From: Microbotryum silenes-acaulis | Lineage: Eukaryota > Basidiomycota > Microbotryomycetes > Microbotryales > Microbotryaceae | Length of the DNA: 64,000 nt | Direction: 5' to 3' | Assembly: GCA_003665825.1 (NCBI GenBank) | Contig: QPFY01000004.1 | Coordinates: 806,001-870,000 of the forward strand | In this document: positions 34,036 through 46,814 of the stretch, piece by piece | Numbering within the stretch: the stretch's first letter is position 1 | Layout of the letters: each line of letters starts with the position of its first letter | Notes under the pieces: generated by a model | Databases searched by the model: none | What the model saw: the letters and a program-made list of their open reading frames with translations, nothing else | Told to the model about the DNA's origin: nothing | Made by a program: the position numbers and the translations under genes

Positions 34036-35813
34036 ATGGATCAATCTGCATTCCGCGCCCTCCTCTCGTCGAGCAACGAACCAAGTGGGACGAGCAGTGG
34101 TAAAGCCGCGTCGACACCCAGGTTTGGCGCCCCACCTCCCAAACGATCCGCTGCTGCAACCGCGCCTGCTCTCCACGAGTTAGTCGACCACACATATTAC
34201 AGCTCGACCGACAAGCTAATTACACCGCTCTCCCGCTCTCCCGCTCTCCCGCTCACAGCCCCACAGCGTCAACAAGCTCAACCGAGTTCAAGCCGCGCAA
34301 CCAAAAAGACAAGTCAAAGTACAAGCACAAACAGGCTGACGCCGACGAAGCCAAGTCCAGTTCGGCTTCGACTTATAGGGATCGAGCCGCCGAACGCAGG
34401 ACGGGAGCGAGACATGATTTCGCCGATGCGGAGAAATTGTTGGAGGTGGGTGATCATCGATCAGCGCTCAGCGCACGACGAGTGGGCAGGGCCGGCAGGG
34501 AGCGCCCGAGAGTTGACGCCGAGTTTCGACCTCCCAGGACTTTAAAGCGCGTGTAGGCGACGATGACAGTCTCACAAAGGATGAATTGGAAGAAAAGATG
34601 AAGTACCTCGTGCGTTTCACTCCTCTCTGCGGGGCACTCTCCCTTCAGAAGCTCACCCGATCCGGGCTGGATATGTGCAGGGAGGCGACGCCGAACACAC
34701 CGTGCTCGTCAAAGGACTCGACATGGCCCTCTTGGAACGCATGAAAGCACAACAAGCCGCAGGTGCGGACCAATCCCTCGAAGATGTCGAAGACGAACTC
34801 GATCTCGTGCTGGCAGACAAAGCGAAGAAGGCAGAGGAGAAGAAGAAGCGCACGAGGGACGATTTGATTGCCGAGCTGAAGGCTTCGAAAGGGGGCAGTA
34901 AAAGTGATCGGCCTGCTGTAGGTGGGCAGAGCGTAAAGGATCCGAGATTCAAGCCTGTTGGGTTCAAGCCGATCGGGCAGGGTCCAGAGACCGAACCCAA
35001 GAAGAAGAAGAAAAATAAGAAGGTCAAGGTCGCTGAACAGGTCGCGACGGCCGGCGATGCGGCTGCGTCGGCATCTAAAGTGTCGAAACCTCTGCCGATA
35101 CCTCCACCAACCATCGACGTCGAAGCCGATGACGATCTAGACATATTTGGGGATGCTGGAGAATACAAGGGGCTCGACACCGATTCAGACGACGACGACA
35201 ACCACGAGACCACTGCAGCCAGGAAGGAGCCCACCTTCGAGCAGATAGCTGCACCTCCAAGGAACGCGACAGCGGCGGTCAAGAGGAGTTACTTTGATGA
35301 CGACGAGGAGAAAGACGAGGACGTTGAACGCTCAACCGCACCCGACTCGGTAACAAATCTCGCCAGCTCGAAACAGCCGGCGGTCAAGATGACGGATTCG
35401 AATGCGATCATGGAAGAAGGAGAGGAAGAGCAGGAGCAGCGACCGATGCGGCTTCAGCCTTTGTCGAAGTCGGCGATTCCCAATGTCAAGGAGCTGTTGG
35501 CGATGGATGCGGCTGCTGAGAAGGAAGAGAAGAGGAAGGAGGTAAGTCTTGACCGGTTGTCGTTTATCACTTGACGAAAGGGGATTGGGTGTCTAACCCT
35601 TCGCGATGTCTCTCATCTCAGCGCAAGCAACATTACCAAATGAAGGCCGCCGACAAGAAGGAAGCTACACTCAAAGCCATGACACCGCAACAGCGGGCCG
35701 AGCATGAACACCAGGTCATGATGACCTACCTGGAGAATAAAGAGCGGAGGGCCAAGGGGGAGAGCACGAAGGAAGATGATGAGGACGATGATGTCGCGAA
35801 TGGAGGGTTTTGA
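34036..35813 (+). CDS. RED/IK family spliceosomal protein
   Basis: Homologue of human RED (IK) and C. elegans SMU-2, a component of the spliceosomal B complex. Exons 34036-34178, 34259-34445, 34538-34609, 34681-35541 and 35622-35813 join in phase to 484 aa. The RED N-terminal domain is visible: KDKSKYKHKQADADEAK, TYRDRAAERRTGARHDF, then DFKARVGDDDSLTKDELEEK. Next comes MKYLGGDAEHTVLVKGLDMA, which ends in the diagnostic YLGGD-EHT-LVKGLD block. The middle is Lys/Asp-rich. The C-terminus (RKQHYQMKAADKKEATLKAM and an acidic end) is typical of a nuclear scaffold. Identification is by the N-terminal signature. Confidence 0.88.
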
Positions 35814-36113
35814 TGCGAGGCTTTTTATACGAAATCGATTTGTTGTACTTGTCCCAGATGGAATCTAGTGCTCTCTCTCTCGGTTGGTTTTGAATACGCA
35901 TGAGAGCTTTACTTTGACGTACAACGAGCGCATTCGGCACTAAAGAAATAAGCTACGATTACGCACCGGATATTCCAATCCGTCCACCATCAGAGAACTA
36001 TTGCTTCAACATCCAAGCATACGGCTATCTAAAGACCCAAGCTCCAAAGCCCATAAGGCGGATGTGTATCCAGCGAGCCACTCCGAACCCCTCAAGCAAA
36101 CACAAGCACCGTA

Positions 36114-37083
36114 TCAAAGTAGGTCGGTGTCATCCTCGTCAATGATCTCGTCCCAACTCTTCGTCGATTGAGACGCGATCCAGTCCTCTAAGGGAGCTCC
36201 ATCGTACGGGTCCGTCTGGCCCAGTGGTTGCACTTCGTTGAACCATTGAAGGGTCGACTATTCTTCCAACAGCCGCGCTACGAGGTCCCGACGAAGGCTG
36301 AAGGAGCCACTTCGGGATGGGTCGTGGATCGGGCCGGGTGCGGACGTCGGAGGCTTGTAGATCGACGAAGATGGGTCCGATGAACGAGTGCGTGGGTTCT
36401 GGTGTTGCGCGAGAGATGGAACGGTTGGCAGCGTAGCGTTGGATTCGAAAAAATTACTGTATGTGGTGAAGAGTTTGAAGGGCGAAGAGGAGGAGTTGGA
36501 GGCAACGACTTGTCTTCACCGTGGAGAGTGACAGGGGTTTCCAAGACGTCGGCGGCGAATGGGCTCGGGGTAGGATGCTGGCGATGGGGAGGGTCGCAGG
36601 CGTCAGATGAGGGGTAGAAAGGGGATTGACGACCATTGGTGTGATCACTGCGACGGCTGCTGGTCGAGGTGAAGATATGCTGGGGCTCGAGCGAGTTGTG
36701 CCCGTTCGAGGAGGGGTCGAGGCAAGAACGCGGCTTTGGGTTTGACGAGCTCGTCCAGTGCACATCAAAGTAGTTCGAGAATATGCCAGAGAACAGTCCC
36801 AGAGATCCAACATGGTCTATGTGTACTCACTGGCTCGACCCCCAACGACTTTGCCGTAAGATTCCTCGGCGAGCGTACGCCCGCGTGAGGCGCAGCAAAG
36901 AAGGCTTGCGTCGCTGCTGCGAGAGTCGAAGACTTGCCTTGTTGTCGAGGTCGTTGCTCGATCTTCTCTTGGGTGATCCTGATCTAAGGTCGCTCGAGTG
37001 GGAGAGGGGGGGCGGCGGGGGAAGTAGGGGAAGGAACGGGGAGGAGCGAGATGAGACGGGGGAAGGAGAAGCCGAGCATCATG
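36114..37083 (-). CDS. Unrecognised Ser/Pro-rich protein, structure unresolved
   Basis: Coding pattern on the minus strand without a recognised family. A well-supported exon (up to about 36763) reads SPFAADVLETPVTLHGEDKS then LPPTPPLRPSNSSPHT. A GTAATT...CACCAG intron joins in phase to NPRTRSSDPSSSIYKPPTSA and on to GSFSLRRDLVARLLEE. An in-frame TAG (about 36255) follows. After it the same frame continues as STLQWFNEVQPLGQTDPYDG, APLEDWIASQSTKSWDEIID and EDDTDLL, ending at 36114. Either the TAG is a lesion or error, or the true junction was missed. Upstream exons (KRRSSNDLDNK, FFAAPHAGVRSPRNLTAKSL) are visible near 36840-37000 but could not be joined with normal-length introns. Low complexity suggests a disordered regulatory protein. 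Confidence 0.5.
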
Positions 37084-37852
37084 AGGAGTGGCTTAAGCGA
37101 TCTGAAGGGTGGAAACGAGCGGTGCGAGTAGTGCGAACAGGCTAGGTGGTCCGGACGGGTTGCAACGAAGTGGTGTGAAGGGTGAGAAAAAGAGCTTGAC
37201 GTTCAGCTGCTCAAGGTCATTCGGCCCGGACGTCGCAGGGTGCAACGATTCGCTGGTGCTGGTGCAGACGTTCGGCTCCAAATGTCCGTCTCGCTTCGCG
37301 ACGCATTTTACGGCCGATGAAGCACCTCCCAATCGTGTCGGACCCACTCATCATCCCGTTCGCCATTACTCACCCTGCTGTATCATCTAGAACTGGCGAG
37401 GGTACAGTAGACCCATCTACTGTTCATCGAGCATGGACGAGAGGCTACTTCAAGAGAAGAAAACGAACAAACAACAAGTCATCGAACGAATCCACGGGTG
37501 CTGCCTCGCGCCCAGAAATGCCGCCCAGAAACGAGTGCGGCTCCTAGAGCTTTTAGCTTCCGCGTCACTGGCAGTCTCGGCGTCGTGCGCGAACCGCTGA
37601 CTTGTGATGTGATGGGAGTCCTGAGATCCCTTGAACGATGTCGGAACATAGTGTCGATATTCTTGTCGGCACTTGTCGACACAAAAGCTTGGTCGTCGTA
37701 TGACTTGCAGGAAGCCCCACTGCAGCCACCGCCAAGACCGGCGAGGCGGTCTCGACCCCACGTCCAGGACATCGCCCCAGCGCGGACGGCACTTGGAGTG
37801 CCCCTCCTATCACACCATTCGCTGCTAGAAGAACCCGGTCATATTCCTCCAT
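37084..37852. other. Intergenic, no supported gene
   Basis: Short ORFs on both strands show no conserved motif or splice logic. One (37565-37852, minus) abuts the PIG-V stop but has no recognisable features. Confidence 0.4.
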
Positions 37853-39545
37853 TTAAGCTGGAGGTAAGAACACAGCCCACAATACACTCGACACCTGACC
37901 CCAAACTAGAACGTAAAACCACCAAGCCCGACCCAGTCTCGTGCTCCCTCGAGCAAATTGTTTGGTCCCCGAAGCTGAGAGGAGGTCGGTGCGAATGAGT
38001 GACGCGGCAAACCAAAAAAGGACAGGGTTAACGACGCAGAGACGAAGGATGATCTGGACGTGCGAGTAGAACAAGAGGAGCAAGACGTTGAAGGTGTGCA
38101 GGTGGACGATCGGGACCACGTCGAGGGGGGTATTGTGCAGAAATGACGAGGTTGGTGAGACTGCCGGGTTTTGGGGTAGTATCCGAGCAGGTAAGAAAGA
38201 CAGGGTGGAACCAACGACCGTGTGTAGGTTGGTCCGATAGTAGCGATACGATGCAAGGATGGAATAGTACAGTACTGGTGCGGCGAACATGAAGTTGGGG
38301 ATCTGCAAGGGACGCCAATAGTTGAACAGCCCATTGTTCCTGTAGGAGAGATCTGAAGATGAGTAACACGACCGATATAGTAGTTTCTACGTTGAGGAAT
38401 GACTGCACCAATAGTGGGACTGCACGAAGCTGTAAGAGATTTTCAAGCCTTTTGAGCACCAGGGGCGTGGCTCGGCGCCGACGGGTAGAGCGAGGCAGAA
38501 CTCGCGATGTACGAGCAGTTCAAAGAAGACGAAAGGCGCAATGGAGATGGTCGAGAAGAAGATGAAGCGAGGCATTCCCGCAAGCAGAGTCTGTCTCGGC
38601 CCCGAGCGCGGAGGGCGTCAGTCGTCGCACAGCAGCAGCGATTTCGGGTCAAAGTAACTGACCGAGATCTCGTACTTGGTACTCCTCCGTCTCGGACCTC
38701 GGAAGACGTACTCCCATCCAAAAAAGCCAAGTCCAAGCACGATACTCTGAGCTCTGAAAGCCGTCCCTAATCCCCATACGATCGCGGCAAGGAGGTATTG
38801 CTGTTTGAAGAAGAGGGCCATGCCGAGAAAGGACAGAGCGGCGCTGAAGGGCTCGTTGTAAGGCACGGCATGGAGAGTCGAGGGTGATGGAGCAAAGAGA
38901 TAGATGAGAGAGGTGATATGGGCGAATTGAAGATCAAAGAGGGTCAAGGTAAGGCTGTGCGGCGGAGAAGGAGAGGTCAGGTGCTGATATGTGGGGGTTT
39001 GCGATGCGGGAGACGTACTAGTACAGGGAGAGTACAGCGGCAACACTGCCGACAGTGGAGAGCGCCATTCCACACAGAACAATGTTCTTGATCGTAGGTG
39101 CACTTGCTGGCGTCCAGTCCAGTGAGAGATCGATCGTCTTGCCTTCGATCCCCTGCGCCCCCCACCTCATCATCATCGGCAACAAGGGCATGAACGCCGT
39201 CTCCTTCTCCTGCTTGTACCCCTCCACCGCGATCCTGACAAAGTGCTCGGTATCCCAGCGGTTCCATGCTTCGACCGCAGCGATGGTAGGGTCGTCGAAG
39301 GACTCGTGCAAGGTCGTTCGCTCCCACGATGGCAAGAGTTGGAAGTAGATCCATAGAAGTGCAGTCGTCCAGATGCGTAGTGCTAGGCAGAGCAAAATCA
39401 ACGACCAGATCGGTCGATCACGCGTCTTGGTCACCAGTTTGGCCAGGACATCCATCAACGAGTCGGGGAGGGGGAACGGAAGGCTGTGAGAGGCACGAGA
39501 CGAGAGAGACGAGAGCGCGACGGGAAGCGCGTCAAAGGAGGGCAC
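37853..39545 (-). CDS. GPI18: GPI mannosyltransferase 2 (PIG-V/Gpi18)
   Basis: ER multi-pass enzyme that adds the second mannose to the GPI anchor precursor. Exon 1 starts MPSFDALPVALSSLSSRASH and carries the luminal catalytic-loop signature EAWNRWDTEHFVRIAVEGY, then EKETAFMPLLPMMMR. Introns after LSLY, KYEIS and FVQSHYW each restore phase. They give YYLTLTLFDLQFAHITSLIY, YNEPFSAALSFLGM, TLLAGMPRFIFFSTISIAPF and HYWNNGLFNYWRPLQIPNFM. The C-terminus ends SSVLWAVFLPPA, as in the family. Many hydrophobic helices fit the 8-10 predicted for PIG-V. The WNRWDTEHFVRIA motif with its acidic residue is the strongest evidence. Confidence 0.92.
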
Positions 39546-39711
39546 GTAATAATCTCAGACCTTCTGCGACGATCTGGAAATACTCGGCCGAGCAAGGTCA
39601 AAATTGCCAGAGTAAATGAACAATTACGTTAGATCCGTTACACAGCATGAATAATCATGAAACAAGAGCTCCGATGTTGACCAACTTCCAACACTCTCAT
39701 CGATCCTCGTC

Positions 39712-41939
39712 TCAATTCACCGAAAAAGTCATCTCGGGCCCCTGCTCGTCCGCGACGGGGTAAGCCACCACAAACATGGTCCGATCATGCAACAGCAACT
39801 CCTGGCCATCCATAGAGAACTTCAATCCATTTGCTTGGAAATCGACATTCCGAGCTGGGATACCGACACCTTCGACGCAAGCTTTGGAGGAAGTCGATCG
39901 TGGATCGGGTCCACGCCAGGTCGTGAAGGATTTGGTTCCTGTTGCGATCGCGAGTTCTTCGGGGAGGTTGGGGGAGACTGACCACTCGAAGGACGTGACG
40001 GCTGTGTCGTGGACGATCAGTGAGTGGAGGGTTGGTCGGATCGTGCGGGTCTCGGTCGAGTCGCCGTCGGGCTCGGAGGCAGGCGCAGAGAAGGAGAAGA
40101 CCCACAGAGCCGTCGGGTAAGTTTCTGGAAACAAGGTTTTGGTAAATCATCAGCTGCGTACGAGCAGCCGCCAACATTCTCCAACTCACGGTTGTGAGAT
40201 GCAAGCCATTCCCCGGATTTGGACCAGGCGAGGTGCTTGACGCCCATCTGAGGCATCGGTCGATCGAGGTCGGGTCGAACAGAAGGCGGGTTAAAGGGCG
40301 TCGAGGGAGTTTCGACTGGGAAGAGATATCACAAAGTAAGCCTTGGCCTCTAATACAAGAGAGGATGTCGGCATCTGACTTACAAGGAACGATGCCGTGA
40401 CCCAAGGTTCGTGAGATCCAAGACGAAGGCTCTTCAAAGACGGCCTGTGAAAGTACTCGAGGTGTTTAGATCGCGTTCCGAAATGAGTCAATTAGTGCCA
40501 AGTTAGAAGAATCACCACGCTGGAGGGAACTTTGGCGGGATGCAAGAGCTCAGCCATGGGTCTCCATCCGAGACGAGACAGAATTCGGATCTGTGCAATT
40601 TAGGGGGGAGATCAGCCCCGGTGTCCCGCATGCCTCAAAAAGAACATATGTTGGAACTCACCTTTCCATCCCAACCCCCAATCGCGAGGTATTCCCCACT
40701 CGGATGCCATCGGATGCTTCGGACGCCCATCCCGACCCAGCCCTCGGTCAATCGTTCCTCCCTTCGAAGCTCCTTTTCGAGCATTCGCTTCTTAGGCTCG
40801 TCAACCTCCTCGTCCTGGATATTTCCACTAGCACCATGCTTGGGTTCCACCCCAAGGTTCGTTGACGAATAGGGGGCGAACGTCTTGAGGAGCTGACCAC
40901 TCTTGGAATAGATATGCACAATCAGATCATTGACGGCGTGCTCCCAGACGGCGAGGTAGCGACCACAGGGGGAGAAGGCGAGGTCGGCGACGTCCGAGGT
41001 GTGGGAGGGGAGTTGGAACGAATTTATCAGGGTCGTAGTTTGGGGTCGCGAATGGTAGATGGCGATCACGTCACGGGAGTTGTGGCGCTCGACGAGGGCA
41101 AAGATGGAAGGCTGAGTCGGGGAGTGGGAGATACCTGAGGGGGGTAGCACAAGGTGCTCAGCATGAGCAACACTATCACAGCAAAGAGAGTAAAGACTGA
41201 CCTAGGGGAAAGACAAGTTTGGGGCTGAGGATATGAACGCTCTGCCTCGGTTCGGTCAGGTCATAGACCGTCAGGCGGATCTGTTTGGGTCGGGCCGGCG
41301 ACAAAATCTTCACGTCAGCGTCGTCGTCGGCACCTCTCTACACAAGCGCGTTTTCGCGAAATAGATGTACTGACATGGTTCCCACTCCAAGCAAGCAATC
41401 GAGATCCATCCGGACTCCAAGCGATAGCCGCACACCCTTCGGCACCAATCTCGAGCCGAGCGATCGGTTCCCCCGACTCGATCGACAGGACCCAGGCCGT
41501 GGACAGCTTGGGGGCATATACGACGATATGATGCGGCTCATTCGGCGAGATGGACAGATGGGTCAAGAGGGGAGCTTCGATCGCGGGTTTGTGGGTTGTC
41601 GGTGACGCTGGTCGGGCCACGGAGGACGAGTTGCGCTCGCGGAGAGGCTTGGCCGCCGTTGTGGTTGCGGTTGCCGTGGGGCGCTGTGCGGGTACGGGTA
41701 GGGTCCAGGTGCGTTGGATCTCGAGCGTATCAGATCTACGGAGAATGACTCGCTCCTGATGGGTCGAGACGACGAGGAGCGAGGCCGGGAAGAAGACTGT
41801 CGACGACGCATGCCTGTCTGTGTAGTCGAAGCAGTACTCGACTAAGCGATTTCACCGACGACGTGGGCTATGAATCTGACTCACAAACGGGTGACAGTTC
41901 CCAAGAGCACGATGCGGGTGCATAGATCATGCTGGCCAT
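39712..41939 (-). CDS. WD-repeat protein WRAP73/Wdr8
   Basis: Spindle-pole or centrosomal WD40 protein; in fission yeast Wdr8 acts with Msd1 and kinesin-14 at the spindle pole. The start MASMIYAPASCSWELSPVF (41939) joins at 41885 through a GTGAGT intron to EYCFDYTDRHAS. WD-like blades follow: VILRRSDTLEIQRTW, SPNEPHHIVVYAPKLSTAWV, IGAEGCAAIAWSPDGSRLLA, DVIAIYHSRPQTTTLINSFQ and DVADLAFSPCGRYLAVWEHA. Then come MGVRSIRWHPSGEYLAIGGW and MGVKHLAWSKSGEWLASHN. The C-terminus (NGLKFSMDGQELLLHDRTMF) ends at 39712. The segments LAFSPCGRYLAVWE and HPSGEYLAIGGWDGK align with the same blades of WRAP73. There are several short introns; some junctions are not resolved. Confidence 0.82.
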
Positions 41940-42298
41940 GGCTCAAACACGCGCTGTGAGAGTCTGACGCGCAGTACGTGAACCGGTCACGTGAGCAGCA
42001 GCGGATGATCGACAAGTACAGGAGCAACTTGAGCGGAACTCTTGACGCGTCTGGTTGAGGTGATGGGGGCCGCAGAAGATACTCGGGCGGAAAGAATGTG
42101 CGTGTTGTGTGCACGGTGATGGGATGAGGATGGTGAAAGAGCGTGAGCGTATGCTATACCCGTGCTGGGTTTCTACCGTGCCCAGGGTTTTTCAAGTTGG
42201 GCACAAATTGTTGAGTGAGCGGCGCGCGGGGATCCGCTGCTGCGCGCTCAAGCTTGCTCTTCCTCCTCTCACCGGCTGCTCACGGCTGCTCATACAAG
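41940..42298. promoter_or_regulatory. Divergent promoter shared by WRAP73-like and kinesin-5 genes
   Basis: A gap of 359 bp between start codons of two spindle genes transcribed in opposite directions. It is the only space available for both promoters. No defined factor site was recognised. Confidence 0.5.
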
Positions 42299-45200
42299 AT
42301 GAGCAGTTTCACACGGCGTCCCACCCATGGGTCGACCAACTCGTCGACATCTGGCTCCTTGTTACGACGACCGGGCTCAGCGATGGGGATGCATCGGCCG
42401 GCGAACCTGGTGCACACCTCGGCCGTTCCCTCGGGCTCGTCTTCGAATACGGCTCTGAATGCCTCGACCGCTTCCAGTCTCACCTCGCCTACAGCAGCGC
42501 ACCTCACCAAGGCACTCAAACCCCCAGTGGGTGCAGAAGTCGAGAACAACATCAACGTCGTCGTACGCGTTCGGTAAGTATCAGATGCACTCGGGATTTA
42601 CCCCTCGTTACCTTACCGTATCTTCCGGCTGATCACAAAATGAACCAACTCCCTCAGTGGACGATCGTCGGCCGAAGTAGCAGCTAGAGAGCCTCTCGTC
42701 GCCCAAGTTGATGGCCTACGATCTCCAAACGTAACCCTGGTCAACCCCAATGCTTCAACCTCATCCTCCTCCTCCGCTGCTGCTCCAGCTTCGACCCCAT
42801 CCTCGACCAAAACATACGACTTTGGATTCCGACCCGCGAATGGCAAAGCCGAACCGGTCGGCAATGTCTTTGGCCCCGATGCCGATCAGGTCATGCTCTA
42901 CAACGATGTGGCCAAGCCCATTCTCGATCAAGTCTTGCAGGGCTACAACTGCACCATGTTTGCTTATGGCCAAACGGGGACAGGCAAGACGTGAGTGCCG
43001 TCGTGAGAATCATTGAGGCCTGGAGACCAATCGGATCGGTCTTCTCTCGCAGGTACACCATGGAAGGCGATCTCTCCGTTACGAATGGGTACTCGATCTC
43101 GCCTCAAGCCGGCATCATCCCGCGCACGCTCTATTCGCTCTTCGCCAAACTGTCCGAGGACCAAGCCGAATTTTCCGTCAAGTGCTCCTTCCTCGAACTG
43201 TACAACGAAGAACTGCGCGATCTCAATGCGTTAGACTACACTGATCCTGAAGCGACAACTCCAAGCACGACTACTGCCAAGACAGCTCCTGCACCGGCGG
43301 GATTGAAGATTCAGGAGGACGGTAAGACCGGCGTGGTCGTGCAAGGCTTGGAGGAGACGATGATCAAGACGGCCGAGGAAGGCATCAAGGTGCTCAAGAG
43401 GGGTTCCGATAGGCGGCAGGTCGCTGCGACGAAATGCAACGACCGATCGAGGCGCGTCCAACGCGATCTCACAGTTTGATCCACAACAGCTGACATGAAG
43501 CCTTGATTCATTGCAGTCGCTCCCACTCCATCTTCACCATCACCATCCACGTGAAGGAGAACTCCGCGCGGACAGGTGGCGAGGATCTGCTCAAAGTTGG
43601 CAAGTTGAATCTTGTCGATCTAGCGGGATCGGAAAATGTCGGGCGATCGGGAGCGACGAACGGTCGCGCGAGGGAGGCCGGCAACATCAACGCGAGTCTG
43701 TTGGCTTTGGGACGAGTCATCAACAAGCTCGTGGAAAAGGCCCCAGGGGCCAAGAGTGGTGAAAAGACTCACATCCCCTATCGGTAAGTGAATGTGCAAC
43801 GCTCTTCACCTTATATGAAACCTCACTAAGGCTTCGCCACGCCGATGCCCAGGGATTCCAAGCTCACCCGACTGCTTCAAGATTCTCTCGGTGGCCGGAC
43901 TAAGACGATCATCATCGCCGCCATCTCGCCCGTCAATTTTGACGAAACCATCTCGACCCTCGACTATGCCTCGAAAGCAAAATCAATCCAAAACCGACCT
44001 GAAGTCAATCAACGCATGTCAAGGAACCTCCTACTGGGCCAATACGCCAGCGAGATCGAGCGGCTCAAGCAGGACCTCGTCGCTACCCGACAAAAGAATG
44101 GGATTTACTTCTCGGCCGAGTCGTGGGAGATCTTGTCGGCCGAACAAGAGGCGGCTAGGGTTGGATTATCAGAGTCGAGACGAGCGCTCGAGCTGTGCGA
44201 GGCGCGAGTTGATGCGGTCAAGGATCAATATGAGATGAGCTTGAGGTTGGTTGGGATGAGGGAAAAGGAGTTGAAGCAGGCTGCCGTCCTTTTGGATGAG
44301 GTGAGGGACGAAGTGACGTCGCTGATGGGGCGCCTCGAAGAGCGGACGCGCGAGCTGGACGAGGCCACATTGCTGGGCGACGCTAGGGAGTGCTCGAGGC
44401 AGGGCTGGAGGGACACCGCTCGTGTTGCCGTCAGCCATGTGTCGCTACTTTACGACAAGGTCGACCGCAAGACCAAAGTCGAGCAGGACAACTTGGTCAT
44501 CGTATCGACAGGGGAAAAGACGCTGACGACGCGGACCAAGAGCCTCGCCAAGTCCCTGGCCTCGTTCGCTCACACCCACGACAGTATCGTGCTCCGTGGG
44601 AAGAAGCGATTGGCCGACACGATCGAACGTGGTCGACAGGCAACTGCTTCGACGATCGCTTACGTCGAGCAACAGAGTGTGGCGATGAACGAAAGGGCAC
44701 AATCTGCGCTCGAACTAATGGGCCGACTGGAAACGAGAGGCGAATACTTTGCGAGCGCCGTCGAGACTTCGCGGGAGGAGCTCGCTGCTGCGCTCGTGCA
44801 AGCGAATGAAGATCTGGTGGCGACGAACCGAGAAGCAACCGAGCTACAGCGCCGGGTCGCTATGTTGCGAGCCGAAGTAAGTCGGCGTGTACTGCAAATC
44901 CTCATGGACCAAGTGACTGACTACTCCCCGGCTCGTAGCTCTTGACGGTGCAGGAGCTTGCCAACCCAGTTAGTGCGTTGCAGGCCGACCTGGTGCTGAC
45001 TTTAAAGAAAGATGCAAACGCCTTGCGATCGGCGCAGGAGGTCGACCAAGCCTACTTCAAGTCGGTCTCGAATCGATCCGCTCACCTGCGACAAACCGAA
45101 GCCGCTTACGCAGTCGAAGAGCGGGAGTCGTTCGCACGGGAAACGAGCGAGATCGTCGATGATTTGACGCAACAACTTTCGGGCGTCTTGTCGAGCGCCT

Positions 45201-46479
45201 ACGTCGAGTGCTTCATCACCCCTTTGCAGGATCGGTTGGGTGCGTGGTCGGACCGGCACTTCCTGACGCGAGAAGCGCAAAGCTCTCGGCTGAAAGAGGG
45301 ATTGGAAGCACTCGATCTGGACACGGCCAAGGCGATGGAAGAACGAGCGGGGATTCTGGACGGCCTCGTGGAGAGCAATGGGCTAGTGCCGAAGCAGGTG
45401 GAGCAATGTGCCCGAGCAGCTGAAATGGCTGCGCAGAAGAGGCAGAAAGTCAGTCCTCCCTTTTCGCCACTGGCCGAGTTGCGGTGCCGTGCATTGACCC
45501 ACTTATTGCTTCCTTCAACCTGCAGGAACTCGTCAAGCTTTCTGGCTCGGTCGAGCAGGCCCTTAAGTCGTGTTTGACGGGCGTCCATGCCCAAGGCGAG
45601 GAACAGATTGGTACACTTCGTCTCACGAATGGGCGACTGGCAACCGCTTCCACCGAACGTGAGTGCCTCTCGTCCCCAACTTGCTTCAATTCTTGCAGTC
45701 AACGCCTGACTCACATCGACAAACTGATTACTAGATCAATCTGGCTCAGCGGATTGCCAAGCCAAGCTGGACAAGGAGATCACTACGCTCGTGGAGGAAG
45801 CTGGCGATAGCTTAATTAAAGTGGCTCAGGCGCACGAAGTCACTCGGGATATGTACTCGGAGGAGTTGATGACCGCACGTGAGGATGTGAGTTGCGGGGA
45901 CCATCGGCATCCGCCAGCGCACCCCACTTGCTGACCACTCGACTCGTGATTACCCCGCACCCGCAGCTCAAAGCCTTGTCATCATCCGCCACGGAACTTG
46001 TCTCCTCTTCGTCTTCGAGCATCACCCAGATGCAGAAGGACGTCAAGACGTATCTCGCAAGCTCGTACAACCACGACGTTTCGACTGGCGCGACTCCCCT
46101 TCGGCGGCAGTGGGCTCAGGAGGCCGTTCCTCAACTCGACGGCACACCATCGCGGGTTATCGATCGATTGCGACGAGCTCAAGAAGAGGGGAGCTTAACA
46201 ATCCGACCTACACCAGCATCACCGGTTCGACACCACGAGGTCGAATACGGAGAAGAGGTCGAAATAGAAGACATGATCGTTGAGGACAATTACCGCGCAC
46301 CGACACCGCCCTCGGTGGAGGAGACGTCCGCCGTCCTCGAAGTGCCTCCGTTATCACCGATCAACGTGATCCCTCGAAAACGGAACACGCTACTGGACGC
46401 CAAGATTCACATGCCCCTACAAGTGCTCGAGAGCACGAACCTCAACATGAGGACAAGCCGATCTCGGCGCCGAGGCTGA
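42299..46479 (+). CDS. Kinesin-5 (BimC/Cut7/Eg5) motor
   Basis: Plus-end-directed homotetrameric motor that slides antiparallel microtubules in the bipolar spindle. Start [16 protein letters not shown] at 42299. The motor contains [32 protein letters not shown]-loop [11 protein letters not shown] (intron directly after), [19 protein letters not shown], switch [14 protein letters not shown], and switch [20 protein letters not shown]. It ends with [19 protein letters not shown] and [19 protein letters not shown]. The switch I motif is restored only if the intron 43452-43516 uses a GC donor (GCGCGT). A long coiled-coil stalk follows. Near the C-terminus [10 protein letters not shown] is the BimC box with its CDK1-type Thr-Pro. 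Length and domain order are normal for the family. Confidence 0.97.
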
Positions 46480-46814
46480 ATACTAAACGCCGATCAGCGA
46501 TGGCCCAGATGATTTGTTCGATATACCTACGACTTAGCATCCTAATCTGTACATTTTTCTTTGATTTATATCACGTTGCATTTGCACTTCTATTCATATT
46601 TCTAATCATTCCGGACTGGGCAACGGTGTCTATCCACTCGAGAAACGTGATCTCGCCCGCAGGCGTCTACAGAAGGACGTATTCAAGACGGCTTTCGGGC
46701 TCATCCTTGTGTCACACTCGCCTCGTCCTCGACTTTCGCAGCATCTTGCCGCCGGTCGTCGGTCAATTATCCGACCGCCAACACGGCCTCGACTCGGGCA
46801 CCAAGGGGAAGGCA
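46480..46814. other. Intergenic, kinesin-5 3' / NUS1 5' region
   Basis: About 335 bp, AT-rich at first. It is open in frame with NUS1 from 46500, but that stretch lacks conserved features and is judged untranslated; NUS1 is called from the ATG at 46815. Confidence 0.45.

Noticed and set aside
37479..37852. Small minus-strand ORFs next to the PIG-V stop
   Set aside because: No signal, motif or splice support; the region is probably noncoding.
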